DNA from: Saprospiraceae bacterium
GTDB taxonomy: Bacteria; Bacteroidota; Bacteroidia; Chitinophagales; Saprospiraceae
DNA: 64,000 nucleotides
Assembly: GCA_020436835.1 (NCBI GenBank)
Contig: JAGQWZ010000171.1
Location: 1-64,000 of the forward strand
Reading direction: 5' to 3'
Below are positions 9,247 through 17,107 of the stretch, piece by piece (position 1 is the first letter of the stretch; every line of letters begins with the position of its first letter). The notes under the pieces are model-generated. The model saw nothing but the letters and a program-made list of their open reading frames with translations, searched no databases and had not been told where the DNA came from. A program made the translations under genes and the position numbers.

Positions 9247-12200
9247 TTAAATAGGTTTGCGATGTCTCTGCTAATCTTAAATCTCCTACCTGATACGTCC
9301 ACCTTATAGTCATTTGCGCCGGATGCTGCCAGCGATTTTTAAACGCCTGACCCAGCTCCCATGCACTGATATTGGAATTATCATATTGACCTGTGGCCGA
9401 ATTGTAATTACTACTGGTTTGAAACCCATTGGGTGTGCCAAAGTAGATGGTAAAATTTGGATCATTGAGATCGAAATAATTTTGGAGGACCATCTTCTGG
9501 ATAAGGGTATCCAGAAACTCCAAATGCACGGTTGAAGTTAATCTCTGAGCGATGCCTACGGGATCAATAAAGACCGGTGATTCACCCAGTTCATCTGGAA
9601 CGATCACTTCGATCTTTGGCAGATTACCCTCTACAAACTGCGTATTCGAAAATTGATTAAAAAAGAAGAGATGATCAGATTGGTGCAATGCCGACGGACT
9701 TATATAAGGATAAGTTTGGGTATTCTGCAATCCGGAAATTTCGTATTCGTATTGCAACAAAGGAACCTGATCATTGTTCCCGGATAGCTCCAGTTCATCG
9801 AATAGCTCGGACCGATTATTCATCACAATCGCCTGCTGTTTCGGTTGAGGCAATTCTTCAAGGCGGTTAAATGCAACCGCTAATTTATCCTCAAGGCGGT
9901 CATAACTACTGCAGCGAAAATAAATGGGGTCAATAATATCCTTGTCATTAGAAATAATTCGGATCACATACAATTGACCATGTTCCATCCGCCCGGGCGG
10001 CATATCCCAGGTCAAGATCTTGTCATTTTTGTTATACGCGCATTTACTATCAAATGACGGAATATCCCCGGACTTACAAATGATGCGAGCTACTACCTCC
10101 TTGCCGTCAAAAATCGGGCTCATCCCCTTCTTTAATTTAATTAATCCCTGACCGTTATTCTGTTCAGGGTAATAATTAGACATTTTATTCAGGGGATAGG
10201 AATACTCAATATTATAGGAAGGGATCTTTTCCGGGTAGTCACCGGTAGTAAATAAATATACCGTGTCTTGTGAGGTATTCCCCTCCTGATCCTCTACCGG
10301 ACTCCAGGAAGAACCCTGGTCAATGGACTGCTGAAAATAAGCAACGGGATTGATCCATACGTTGCTATTGGGAGGCCAGGTTTCCTCCGGAATATAAGTG
10401 ACGAAAGTATTATCCTCTGAAAAAACTTTCTCACACCGGACAGAAGTTGTAATCCCATCCTTCTGATAATACGCAAATCCAATTTTCGAATAGTCAATTC
10501 CAGAATTTCCAGTGTAATCACTTTTTTGATCATCTTCCAATCGTACCTGAAATAAGGAATTTCCCAAATCATCGGGAAAAGAACGGTAAAATGGGACACC
10601 TCCGGAAAATGTAATGTCCTGGGCTACATTTAAAGGTTGTTCATTCTGAGGAGCGATGACTGCATCGAATACATTTAATTCGATATTATTTTTTTCAAGT
10701 ATACATTGATTTCCAAAAGAAGCCTCAATTTTCGCCCGGCCTTTAATCAATCCCCCCAACACCCTGAATTTAACAGCCACGGCAAACTCACCATAAGTAG
10801 GTCTTGGAGCTTCCAGGTATATTTTAAAAGCTGCCATCAGATCGAGGATCGGGAATTTCTTTACCCCTGCGTTGATCCCAATTGCACCATTGATGTAGGC
10901 ATAAACCTGCCCTTTGCCATACCATTGCTGCAATCCAAAATCCGGATCACCACTGCAGGAATATCCTTCGTAATTGCGGATATTAATATCCAAACCAATA
11001 AGAATATGCAACTTGTAGTAAAAAAATAAAAAATTTTTCTCTTCCGGATCACCCAGGTCCAGATGAGCTCCAAATGCCATTCCGGCCAAATCATCTGAAA
11101 CATCAAAATTGCGCTGACCAGCATTACTAAAAACATTTCGAATTTCCGATGGCAAAGGAGGCATATCCGGCACATTATAGCTACCGGCACAGAAATAAGC
11201 ATTCGTCTCCAATCCAACGATCGGAATAATCAAACCGAGATCACCTGGTACTCCCGGTTTGCCAACATGGATATACCATTTTTCACTGTCAATATACAAA
11301 GTGAGATGACCGCCTCCGACTACCTGCCTTTTAAGGTCAATATCTATTTCAGCATTTAATAAAAATAAATCATGTACATTATCGTAGAGCACAGTACAGC
11401 TGAAATAAACCGGGACAAATTCCTTACTTATTTTATCGAGAGTAATTTCGTTGAACATCTGCCCTTGCACATCAAACTTAATGCTGTCAAGACCACCATC
11501 CCCATTAAAATTAAAGGAAAGCACTGCGTTCATATTGATGATATTCGACTTTCCCGGAGAAGCAGCGATAGCCATGAGCCGAATACCAAATCCCACCTGC
11601 TTATCTGGAATATATTTTACTCCAAGGAGGGAATAGCCCAGTAAAGACTGGTTGGTGCCCAGCGGCGTATTTTGGTATTGGGCAGTGTCGGCCAGATCAA
11701 CCGCTTTAAAATCGATGTCTGCGATTCCCCGGCCTACCATCCCGTTACTGATCGCACCACCGATTCCGTACAAATCCAGCGCACCCATCGAAATGCCTTT
11801 CTCCAGATTTAAATAGAGTAATTCAAAATTGTAAAAACGGGTACTATCGACATTTCCAAAAATAGCGTTGGCATAAATTCCGGCATTAAAATCGCATCCG
11901 GAATGCGGGTCGTAACCCATGGATTTTATCGATACTGCCGCATTGCCCTGAAAACCACTTCCATAAACCGGATCTTCATCAAACCAGTGTAACTCTACAC
12001 TACCGCCCCAGGAATTAGTTGCAATGCAGAGGCCTACCCGTTCCACTTCTGTCCGGTCATACTTTAATCGCTGGTCGGCATCGTATACGCCGAAAATATT
12101 TACACCTGCTTGTCCCGAAATATTAAATCCCTGATCTCCAGAAAAACTGGCGCCACCATAAAAATGAAATAGAAAGTTTCCGTCCACGGTGTTTCCTGCG

Positions 12201-13873
12201 GCCACATCACTGATGGTAAATAATACCGGTCCAAATGGAATATCGATTTGGCGTGGCACATGCCAAAACCCCACATCTTTAATGACTGGGCTGGTACTTT
12301 GTACGGTAAAATTTTCAAAATAAATACCCGAACTATCCGTGGATGGTTTTTCCGATTTCACCGGCCATACTTTTGCCGGATCCACTCTGCCACATAAATT
12401 TACCTGAACCACATATTCCTCCGTCTCCACGGACCGGCCTATTTCCAGAAAAGAACCGGGAAATAATTCAAATGCATCTTTCAGGACCGGAAAATTCAAT
12501 GTATCTCCCGGTTCTACCAAGGCATTGGCTACCCATCCATTATTGAATACACCTGCTACATAGCCAAGTCCCGAATCGCTATGGCCATCGTCTAACACGG
12601 ATACCGTTACCCTGCCACTTACCTGCAGCGATTTTACCGAATTTTTCAAAATATCAACTTCTGCCCTTTCAATGGATATCCGGGCAACACCAATATTACC
12701 TTTATCCAGACTCAACAATTTCGTGGCGGCCGCCTGACCGGTCACTCCGTACCGATCGATAAATAAATTATGTACCTCGATGCCAAATTCATCTTCCGTC
12801 TGCAAATCGTAAAAACGGTCCAGCTGAACTTTAAATGAACTAATATATACGCCTTGCCATTGAGCATATTCAAATCCATCATTATTACTGGAAAAATAAT
12901 TATTGGGAAAAGGGAGTCCGGCCGTTGTTTCCATTTCACTGCCATCAAAGATCGCATCTCGTACGGTGAAGATGACCTGGTCAACCCCTTTGATTTTAAA
13001 TGGTTGATTGAAATTCACACCGGCAGAAATATTCCGAAAATCATTTACTGTCGTGGTTAGATCCGCAGAGAGATATTTTTTGGTATCCCGGCCAAACGCA
13101 TCTACCGGATACACCAGGCTCCGGCTCAAATACACGGCCATGTCCAATGAGGCTGATTCAAATCCATTGCAGGATATCCGGGCAACACATCCCCTTTTAG
13201 TGCGAAAATTATATCCTTTCAAGATAAGCAGGGTTTCATTACTGCCATTTACCGGAATGGGAACATCTCCGATCAGTCCCAGGGTTGCCTCTATAAAACC
13301 ACCGGTTCGGGTGAAAGTGATTTCCGGTGCACCAAATATCAAAGGAGGCGCACCAGCATATTCCACCTTCATAAATACGTTCTTCAGGTAAGCCACCAAA
13401 CCATCAAACTCCATGCGTTCGATGCCAATAGATATTTTTACACCGCTTTCGGTAGGATAAACCATACCCACTGGAAATTTTACTTTTTCCAGTCCGGTGA
13501 GGGCAGCGATAAGATGACCTCCGGCATCGAGTTGATTAAAGAATTCATCCGCTTTCTTTTGCACTTTAATCTCATCCGAATTTAGGAACGGGAAATTTTT
13601 ATAAACACCGGTTGGAATGCTATCTGAAAAAAAATAATCGGCGATTGCTTCCAGGTTGGAATGCCGTACCAGATCCCAGAGTGCTGCATCCGTATTGAGA
13701 AAGAGTTGTCGCTGTTGATTCAAGGTTACTCCATGCGTCCGATTTTCAATAGCTGCCAATGGCTGATCGAATCGGGGAAGTAATTCCAATCCCTGTAATG
13801 TGTCACCCGCAGGTACAATTGCCTGCAGACTTGTGTGGATGAAAATAAGGAAAACAGAAATGATGCCTTTCAT
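9230..13873 (-). CDS. Giant exported beta-rich protein of the toxin operon
   Basis: A 1547-residue protein with an N-terminal signal peptide (hydrophobic residues about 4-18). I recognise no named domain. Most of the chain consists of alternating hydrophobic and polar strands with many Gly, Asn and Asp turns. Residues about 560-1130 carry repeated Gly-rich amphipathic strands resembling an extended beta-sheet or barrel-like wall. The last ~400 residues look like separate beta-sandwich modules. A few Cys residues occur in pairs, consistent with disulfides outside the cytoplasm. There is no T9SS sorting domain. Its start overlaps the stop of the beta-barrel gene by 4 nt (ATGA). By position it may form a scaffold or delivery structure with the barrel upstream and the toxin downstream. 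That function is inference. Confidence 0.7.
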   Translation of the reverse strand: MKGIISVFLIFIHTSLQAIVPAGDTLQGLELLPRFDQPLAAIENRTHGVTLNQQRQLFLNTDAALWDLVRHSNLEAIADYFFSDSIPTGVYKNFPFLNSDEIKVQKKADEFFNQLDAGGHLIAALTGLEKVKFPVGMVYPTESGVKISIGIERMEFDGLVAYLKNVFMKVEYAGAPPLIFGAPEITFTRTGGFIEATLGLIGDVPIPVNGSNETLLILKGYNFRTKRGCVARISCNGFESASLDMAVYLSRSLVYPVDAFGRDTKKYLSADLTTTVNDFRNISAGVNFNQPFKIKGVDQVIFTVRDAIFDGSEMETTAGLPFPNNYFSSNNDGFEYAQWQGVYISSFKVQLDRFYDLQTEDEFGIEVHNLFIDRYGVTGQAAATKLLSLDKGNIGVARISIERAEVDILKNSVKSLQVSGRVTVSVLDDGHSDSGLGYVAGVFNNGWVANALVEPGDTLNFPVLKDAFELFPGSFLEIGRSVETEEYVVQVNLCGRVDPAKVWPVKSEKPSTDSSGIYFENFTVQSTSPVIKDVGFWHVPRQIDIPFGPVLFTISDVAAGNTVDGNFLFHFYGGASFSGDQGFNISGQAGVNIFGVYDADQRLKYDRTEVERVGLCIATNSWGGSVELHWFDEDPVYGSGFQGNAAVSIKSMGYDPHSGCDFNAGIYANAIFGNVDSTRFYNFELLYLNLEKGISMGALDLYGIGGAISNGMVGRGIADIDFKAVDLADTAQYQNTPLGTNQSLLGYSLLGVKYIPDKQVGFGIRLMAIAASPGKSNIINMNAVLSFNFNGDGGLDSIKFDVQGQMFNEITLDKISKEFVPVYFSCTVLYDNVHDLFLLNAEIDIDLKRQVVGGGHLTLYIDSEKWYIHVGKPGVPGDLGLIIPIVGLETNAYFCAGSYNVPDMPPLPSEIRNVFSNAGQRNFDVSDDLAGMAFGAHLDLGDPEEKNFLFFYYKLHILIGLDINIRNYEGYSCSGDPDFGLQQWYGKGQVYAYINGAIGINAGVKKFPILDLMAAFKIYLEAPRPTYGEFAVAVKFRVLGGLIKGRAKIEASFGNQCILEKNNIELNVFDAVIAPQNEQPLNVAQDITFSGGVPFYRSFPDDLGNSLFQVRLEDDQKSDYTGNSGIDYSKIGFAYYQKDGITTSVRCEKVFSEDNTFVTYIPEETWPPNSNVWINPVAYFQQSIDQGSSWSPVEDQEGNTSQDTVYLFTTGDYPEKIPSYNIEYSYPLNKMSNYYPEQNNGQGLIKLKKGMSPIFDGKEVVARIICKSGDIPSFDSKCAYNKNDKILTWDMPPGRMEHGQLYVIRIISNDKDIIDPIYFRCSSYDRLEDKLAVAFNRLEELPQPKQQAIVMNNRSELFDELELSGNNDQVPLLQYEYEISGLQNTQTYPYISPSALHQSDHLFFFNQFSNTQFVEGNLPKIEVIVPDELGESPVFIDPVGIAQRLTSTVHLEFLDTLIQKMVLQNYFDLNDPNFTIYFGTPNGFQTSSNYNSATGQYDNSNISAWELGQAFKNRWQHPAQMTIRWTYQVGDLRLAETSQTYLIDAYE

Positions 13874-15675
13874 TTTTGTCCGGCTTGAAGATTCAACACA
13901 TAACGAAGATTAAATCTTGATTCAGAAAATGCTTCAATATTTTCACCCCGGTTGGAATAAATAATTCCATCCATTTGCAGGCTTTGTCCAGATTGCAATT
14001 GCCAGGAAAACCCCAGCCGGGTTTGAAATAGGTTTCCAGTCACCTCCTGCTGGTTAGAAATGTTCCTCTGCCGGTTCCGGCTGTAGGAAAAGCCCAGCAT
14101 TGATCTGATTTTATTTTTCTTTAAGGTTTTACTCGAATTTAAGGCAATGCCTTCCTGATGTTGGTTGATCTCAGCCATTTCAAACCGGTTTAAGAAAAGT
14201 TGAAGGGACGATGATATGCCGGTTGACTTCCAGATATTTTGATAAAGAAGTGTAAAATTCTGAATATCATTTACCTGCTCCTGAATTTCATCAGTGGTGG
14301 TGATCGTTTGATTTTTCTGGAGAAAATAATTGAAGGCAATCTGATTGGATGAGGATATCCGGTAATGCAGGCCTCCACTATGATTTAGATTGGTGAGCGC
14401 TAATTCGGTAAGGGTATTGGGATTATTCGGGTTCAGAATCCGGACCTGTCGATTTACCGCCGAAAAATTAGAAAACCCCAGATTAATAAAGACCTTTTCC
14501 GTGATCTGATAATTTGCGTACGCAGATCCGATAATCCTCCGGTATTCATCCGATTTGTCCGCAGCAATATTATTCCGCTGAAAGCCTCCGTTGGCAATCA
14601 AAGAAAATTTATTGTTGAATAATCGGGTAACCAGCCCTCCGGTAAAATTCTCCTGATCATCCTGAAAAAAGAGGGCACCCAATGTTCGGTATCCCGGATC
14701 GATTTTTTCATAGGTCAGAGATAGCTGGCCAAAACCGGTTTGAAATTCTAGCTTGGTTTCGAGCGCATTATTCCACCGGGTGGATTTATTGGCCTGCAGT
14801 AATCCCAGAAATGATTTAAATAGACTGACATCATAAATCTCTAACCGATCCGGTTGCTCCGTAAAACCACTGGTCGAATAAGTAATCTTCAAATCAACCT
14901 TGTCCGCTACATTTTGCTCGATATTGGTACTAAAAATGACATTTTCACCGGCATCAATATTAAAGGTACTATCCAGTAAATTTTGGGGTACGGATCCTGG
15001 ATCATCCCAACCCTTAAATAAAGAAAATTCGATCCGGCCTTTACTAGTCGGAGAATATCCAGCCAGAACTCCCCAACCCTTTCTCTTGTACAGGGTGTTT
15101 ACATTTTCAAATCCACGGTAGTCATTTATCTGTGCCCGTTGTAGTCTTCCATAAAAAGCTTTGCCATACCATTTCTCCTTTCCAACCTCCCCACCTACTC
15201 CCCGAAAGGAATGATTACTGAAGGAATACTTACCCAGCTCCATTTGGCGGTCACCCAAATGCAATGTATACCCACGATAGGAAGGACTGATCCCAGCAAA
15301 GCCAAAAGACGGCAGGGTGACATTGAAAGCGGTACCTCCGGACGAATAAATAAAACTTAATGGCGTGTTGACACCAAGTAAACTAATATTCAGTCCGGCG
15401 CTCAACATACCGGTAAAAGGTGCCGAGCGATCAACAGCAAGATTGGAAGAATACGTGGAAAGTTGAATGCCCGCACTGCCAGTGATGGATAAAGGATCCT
15501 CCAATCTGGAAGACAGCGCTTCGATCGCCTGGTCAATATCCTGAGCGACCAGAGAAGCAGGTATCAGGAATAAGAAAATCATCAATACAGAAAACCAACC
15601 ATGATGAAACGAGCCAACGATTTTCCCGGAGCCATAGGCGAGGTAGTTGAGGAGTGGCGGATTTCGATGGTACAT
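13870..15675 (-). CDS. Outer-membrane beta-barrel protein, first gene of the toxin operon
   Basis: A 601-residue protein. Residues about 29-44 form a signal sequence ending at Ala-Gln. The remainder shows recurring amphipathic strands with aromatic girdle residues (Phe, Tyr, Trp), and the C-terminal segment ends in a strand of the kind seen in porin-like barrels. I do not recognise a specific family; it is distantly reminiscent of Bacteroidota outer-membrane proteins of unknown function. It heads a five-gene minus-strand operon and overlaps the next gene by 4 nt. It is the natural candidate for the membrane anchor or export channel of the operon's giant exported proteins. The start at 15675 gives a long region before the signal; Met32 would leave too short a signal region, so the upstream start is preferred. 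Confidence 0.65.
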   Translation of the reverse strand: MYHRNPPLLNYLAYGSGKIVGSFHHGWFSVLMIFLFLIPASLVAQDIDQAIEALSSRLEDPLSITGSAGIQLSTYSSNLAVDRSAPFTGMLSAGLNISLLGVNTPLSFIYSSGGTAFNVTLPSFGFAGISPSYRGYTLHLGDRQMELGKYSFSNHSFRGVGGEVGKEKWYGKAFYGRLQRAQINDYRGFENVNTLYKRKGWGVLAGYSPTSKGRIEFSLFKGWDDPGSVPQNLLDSTFNIDAGENVIFSTNIEQNVADKVDLKITYSTSGFTEQPDRLEIYDVSLFKSFLGLLQANKSTRWNNALETKLEFQTGFGQLSLTYEKIDPGYRTLGALFFQDDQENFTGGLVTRLFNNKFSLIANGGFQRNNIAADKSDEYRRIIGSAYANYQITEKVFINLGFSNFSAVNRQVRILNPNNPNTLTELALTNLNHSGGLHYRISSSNQIAFNYFLQKNQTITTTDEIQEQVNDIQNFTLLYQNIWKSTGISSSLQLFLNRFEMAEINQHQEGIALNSSKTLKKNKIRSMLGFSYSRNRQRNISNQQEVTGNLFQTRLGFSWQLQSGQSLQMDGIIYSNRGENIEAFSESRFNLRYVLNLQAGQK

Positions 15676-15710
15676 GGTCTAGTTTTGTGGTATATCACCA
15701 GCACGCAACT

Positions 15711-15730
15711 CCAGGAGACAGTGCTCCTGG
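15711..15730. promoter_or_regulatory. Perfect 7-bp hairpin upstream of the toxin operon
   Basis: The arms CCAGGAG and CTCCTGG are separated by a 6-nt loop, about 36 nt upstream of the start codon of the first operon gene (minus strand). No T-run follows on either strand, so a simple terminator is unlikely. It could be a leader hairpin or an operator. Function is unknown. Confidence 0.35.
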
Positions 15731-15860
15731 CCTCAGTACCGGTGTTGTAGCGTCAGCAATGCATACGCGTAAACGATTATACTAAATATTATTTTTACAG
15801 AAAAGAATCAGACAGTAAAGTTTTTGCTTCGACAAGCTCAGTAGGTTCAGCCCTAAAGAA

Positions 15861-15896
15861 GGTACCAACGGTACCAGGTGTCCCAGGAGTACCAGA
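15861..15896. repeat. GTACCAG-type short repeat stretch
   Basis: Three variants of GGTACCA(G) occur at roughly 12-nt spacing, interleaved with a CCCAGGAG unit. The same pattern recurs at 15993-16019 and at 28644-28668 (AGTACCAGGTGTACCA). All copies lie in gaps between genes. Confidence 0.5.
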
Positions 15897-15992
15897 AACC
15901 TTGCTGCCCAATGAACTTCTGACACTGAGCATCGGACACGGACATTCTCCCGTCTCTTCGAGTATTCAGCATTCAGGGGACAGCAGGAAATA

Positions 15993-16019
15993 GGGTACCA
16001 GTAGTGCCAGATATACCAT
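15993..16019. repeat. GTACCAG-type short repeat stretch
   Basis: A second, more degraded copy with GGTACCAGTAGTGCCAG followed by a third unit. It lies directly before module B of the dispersed repeat. Confidence 0.4.
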
Positions 16020-16112
16020 CAGTATCCGACGCCTGCTTAACCTTAGCCTATCGCCTGGCACCGGGCATTATGCACCCGACATCTAACATCTTGTGTCACC
16101 CCTACAGGGTTC
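16020..16112 (+). repeat. Dispersed intergenic repeat, modules B then A
   Basis: Module B (16020-16058) begins CAGTATCCGAC and contains CCTTAGCCT. Module A (16059-16112) begins CACCGGGCAT and ends CAGGGTTC. Module A aligns with the reverse complement of 27281-27333 with 46 of 54 positions identical, counting one 1-nt gap. The order of the two modules is swapped in the other copy. The 3' end of module A has a short hairpin-like CCCT-ACAGGG. Confidence 0.6.
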
Positions 16113-16257
16113 CGGTTTGATATCCTACTTGACTTTCTACCATACTTTCCTTCGGGGTTTCAGTTTGATTGTACAATCAACCCACAGGCAATACATTGGA
16201 ACGATTCCCCAGATAATGAATTTAGCATTCACCGAATGCAAAAACCGATACTCGACA

Positions 16258-16309
16258 TCGGACTCCGGGCATCCGACACCGGGCAACCAGCATCCACCAT
16301 CGAACATCT
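16258..16309. repeat. CCGGGCATCCGACACC-like repeat
   Basis: A run of short related units (ATCGGACTCCGGGCATCC, GACACCGGGCAACC, ATCGAACATC). It resembles part of module A and a stretch at 24083-24110. Confidence 0.4.
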
Positions 16310-16363
16310 TTTCTTACTTTTGGAAAAACAACGATCCTGAAAAAGAGTACCTCCATATTTCTA

Positions 16364-16858
16364 TTGGCAGTGATGCTAATTCCAGCGGTACTATTCCTGG
16401 GCTATCTCAAATGGCAGGAAGAGGAATTAGAGGAAAAACTGGAGGACAGGATCGAACAACAAATCGAAAATCAGACGCTCCTGGTGTTTAGTGTAGATGG
16501 CTTGCAGCAGCTATACTGGGAACACGAAAAAGAATTTCAATACAAAGGGGAAATGTACGATGTGATCGATCGGTATGTCCGAGGAGATAGCGTTTATCTC
16601 CTTTGCTTTCATGACCGGGAGGAAAGTCGCCTGAAAAAACAATTATATAATTATCTAGCCCGCCAGCACGATAAAAATCCAGCTCAAAAGCAAACGGAAT
16701 CAAGGATTTTTGCATTTCTGTCCAAATTGGTTCCATCTTATTTGATCCGAGAGAAATTTTCCAGTGAAGAGGTGCACCAGCAATTGCCGGAAGGCCTGAT
16801 GTCTTATTTTTACCGCCGGGATGATTGCGGGCCCTCCCCGCCCCCTCCCGAAGTATGA
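16364..16858 (+). CDS. Small membrane-anchored protein upstream of the TonB receptor
   Basis: A 164-residue protein with one hydrophobic segment at its very N-terminus, then a Glu/Lys-rich helix, a compact domain with a Tyr-Lys-Gly-Glu-Met-Tyr-Asp-Val strand, and a Pro-rich tail after Asp-Asp-Cys-Gly. I have the impression that small proteins of this layout often precede TonB-dependent receptors in Bacteroidota, so a periplasmic helper role in metal or heme uptake is a reasonable guess. The first start in the frame is TTG at 16364. The frame stays open upstream, and Leu-Lys-Lys-Ser-Thr-Ser-Ile-Phe-Leu-Leu from CTG at 16337 would make a better membrane signal, so the true start may be that CTG. 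No enzymatic motif is seen. Confidence 0.55.
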   Translation: MAVMLIPAVLFLGYLKWQEEELEEKLEDRIEQQIENQTLLVFSVDGLQQLYWEHEKEFQYKGEMYDVIDRYVRGDSVYLLCFHDREESRLKKQLYNYLARQHDKNPAQKQTESRIFAFLSKLVPSYLIREKFSSEEVHQQLPEGLMSYFYRRDDCGPSPPPPEV

Positions 16859-17107
16859 TCTCATATCAATTTGATTGAAAAGCTTTACTTTTTCACTTCC
16901 ACCTTGGGATGAAACTATTCCAGTCTGATATACTATAAGTGCATACTCAGACTGGGGGGATAAGCTGACTTCGGTCATTTCAATGCTGTTCTTCCAGTAA
17001 TTATCATTTTTCTTTAGCGTTCCCCGCTCCTTAAGTCAATGGGGATCAAACGATTGATTTATAAATCGAGATATTGGCATTGCCACTCGATCAAAAAAGA
17101 ATACTAA

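Larger units (their letters stand above)
15676..16363. other. Repeat-rich intergenic region
   Basis: About 690 nt without a convincing gene. It contains a hairpin near the toxin operon, a CTTCGACAAGCTCAG element at 15827-15841, two GTACCAG-type repeat stretches, modules A and B of a dispersed repeat, and a CCGGGCATCCGACACC-like stretch. An open frame at 16093-16491 runs over these repeats and ends in another frame of the next gene, so it is not accepted as coding. Confidence 0.6.

Noticed and set aside
15826-15841. CTTCGACAAGCTCAG element as evidence of an insertion sequence
   Set aside because: The element is widespread in many bacteria as a short repeat, and no transposase or matching second end is present.
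16093-16491. A 132-codon plus-strand open frame in the gap after the toxin operon
   Set aside because: It runs over dispersed repeats, has low-complexity coding, and its end lies within a different, better-supported frame (16364-16858).
16700-16978. Minus-strand open frame opposite the small membrane-anchored protein
   Set aside because: It covers part of a supported gene on the other strand and has no recognisable pattern.
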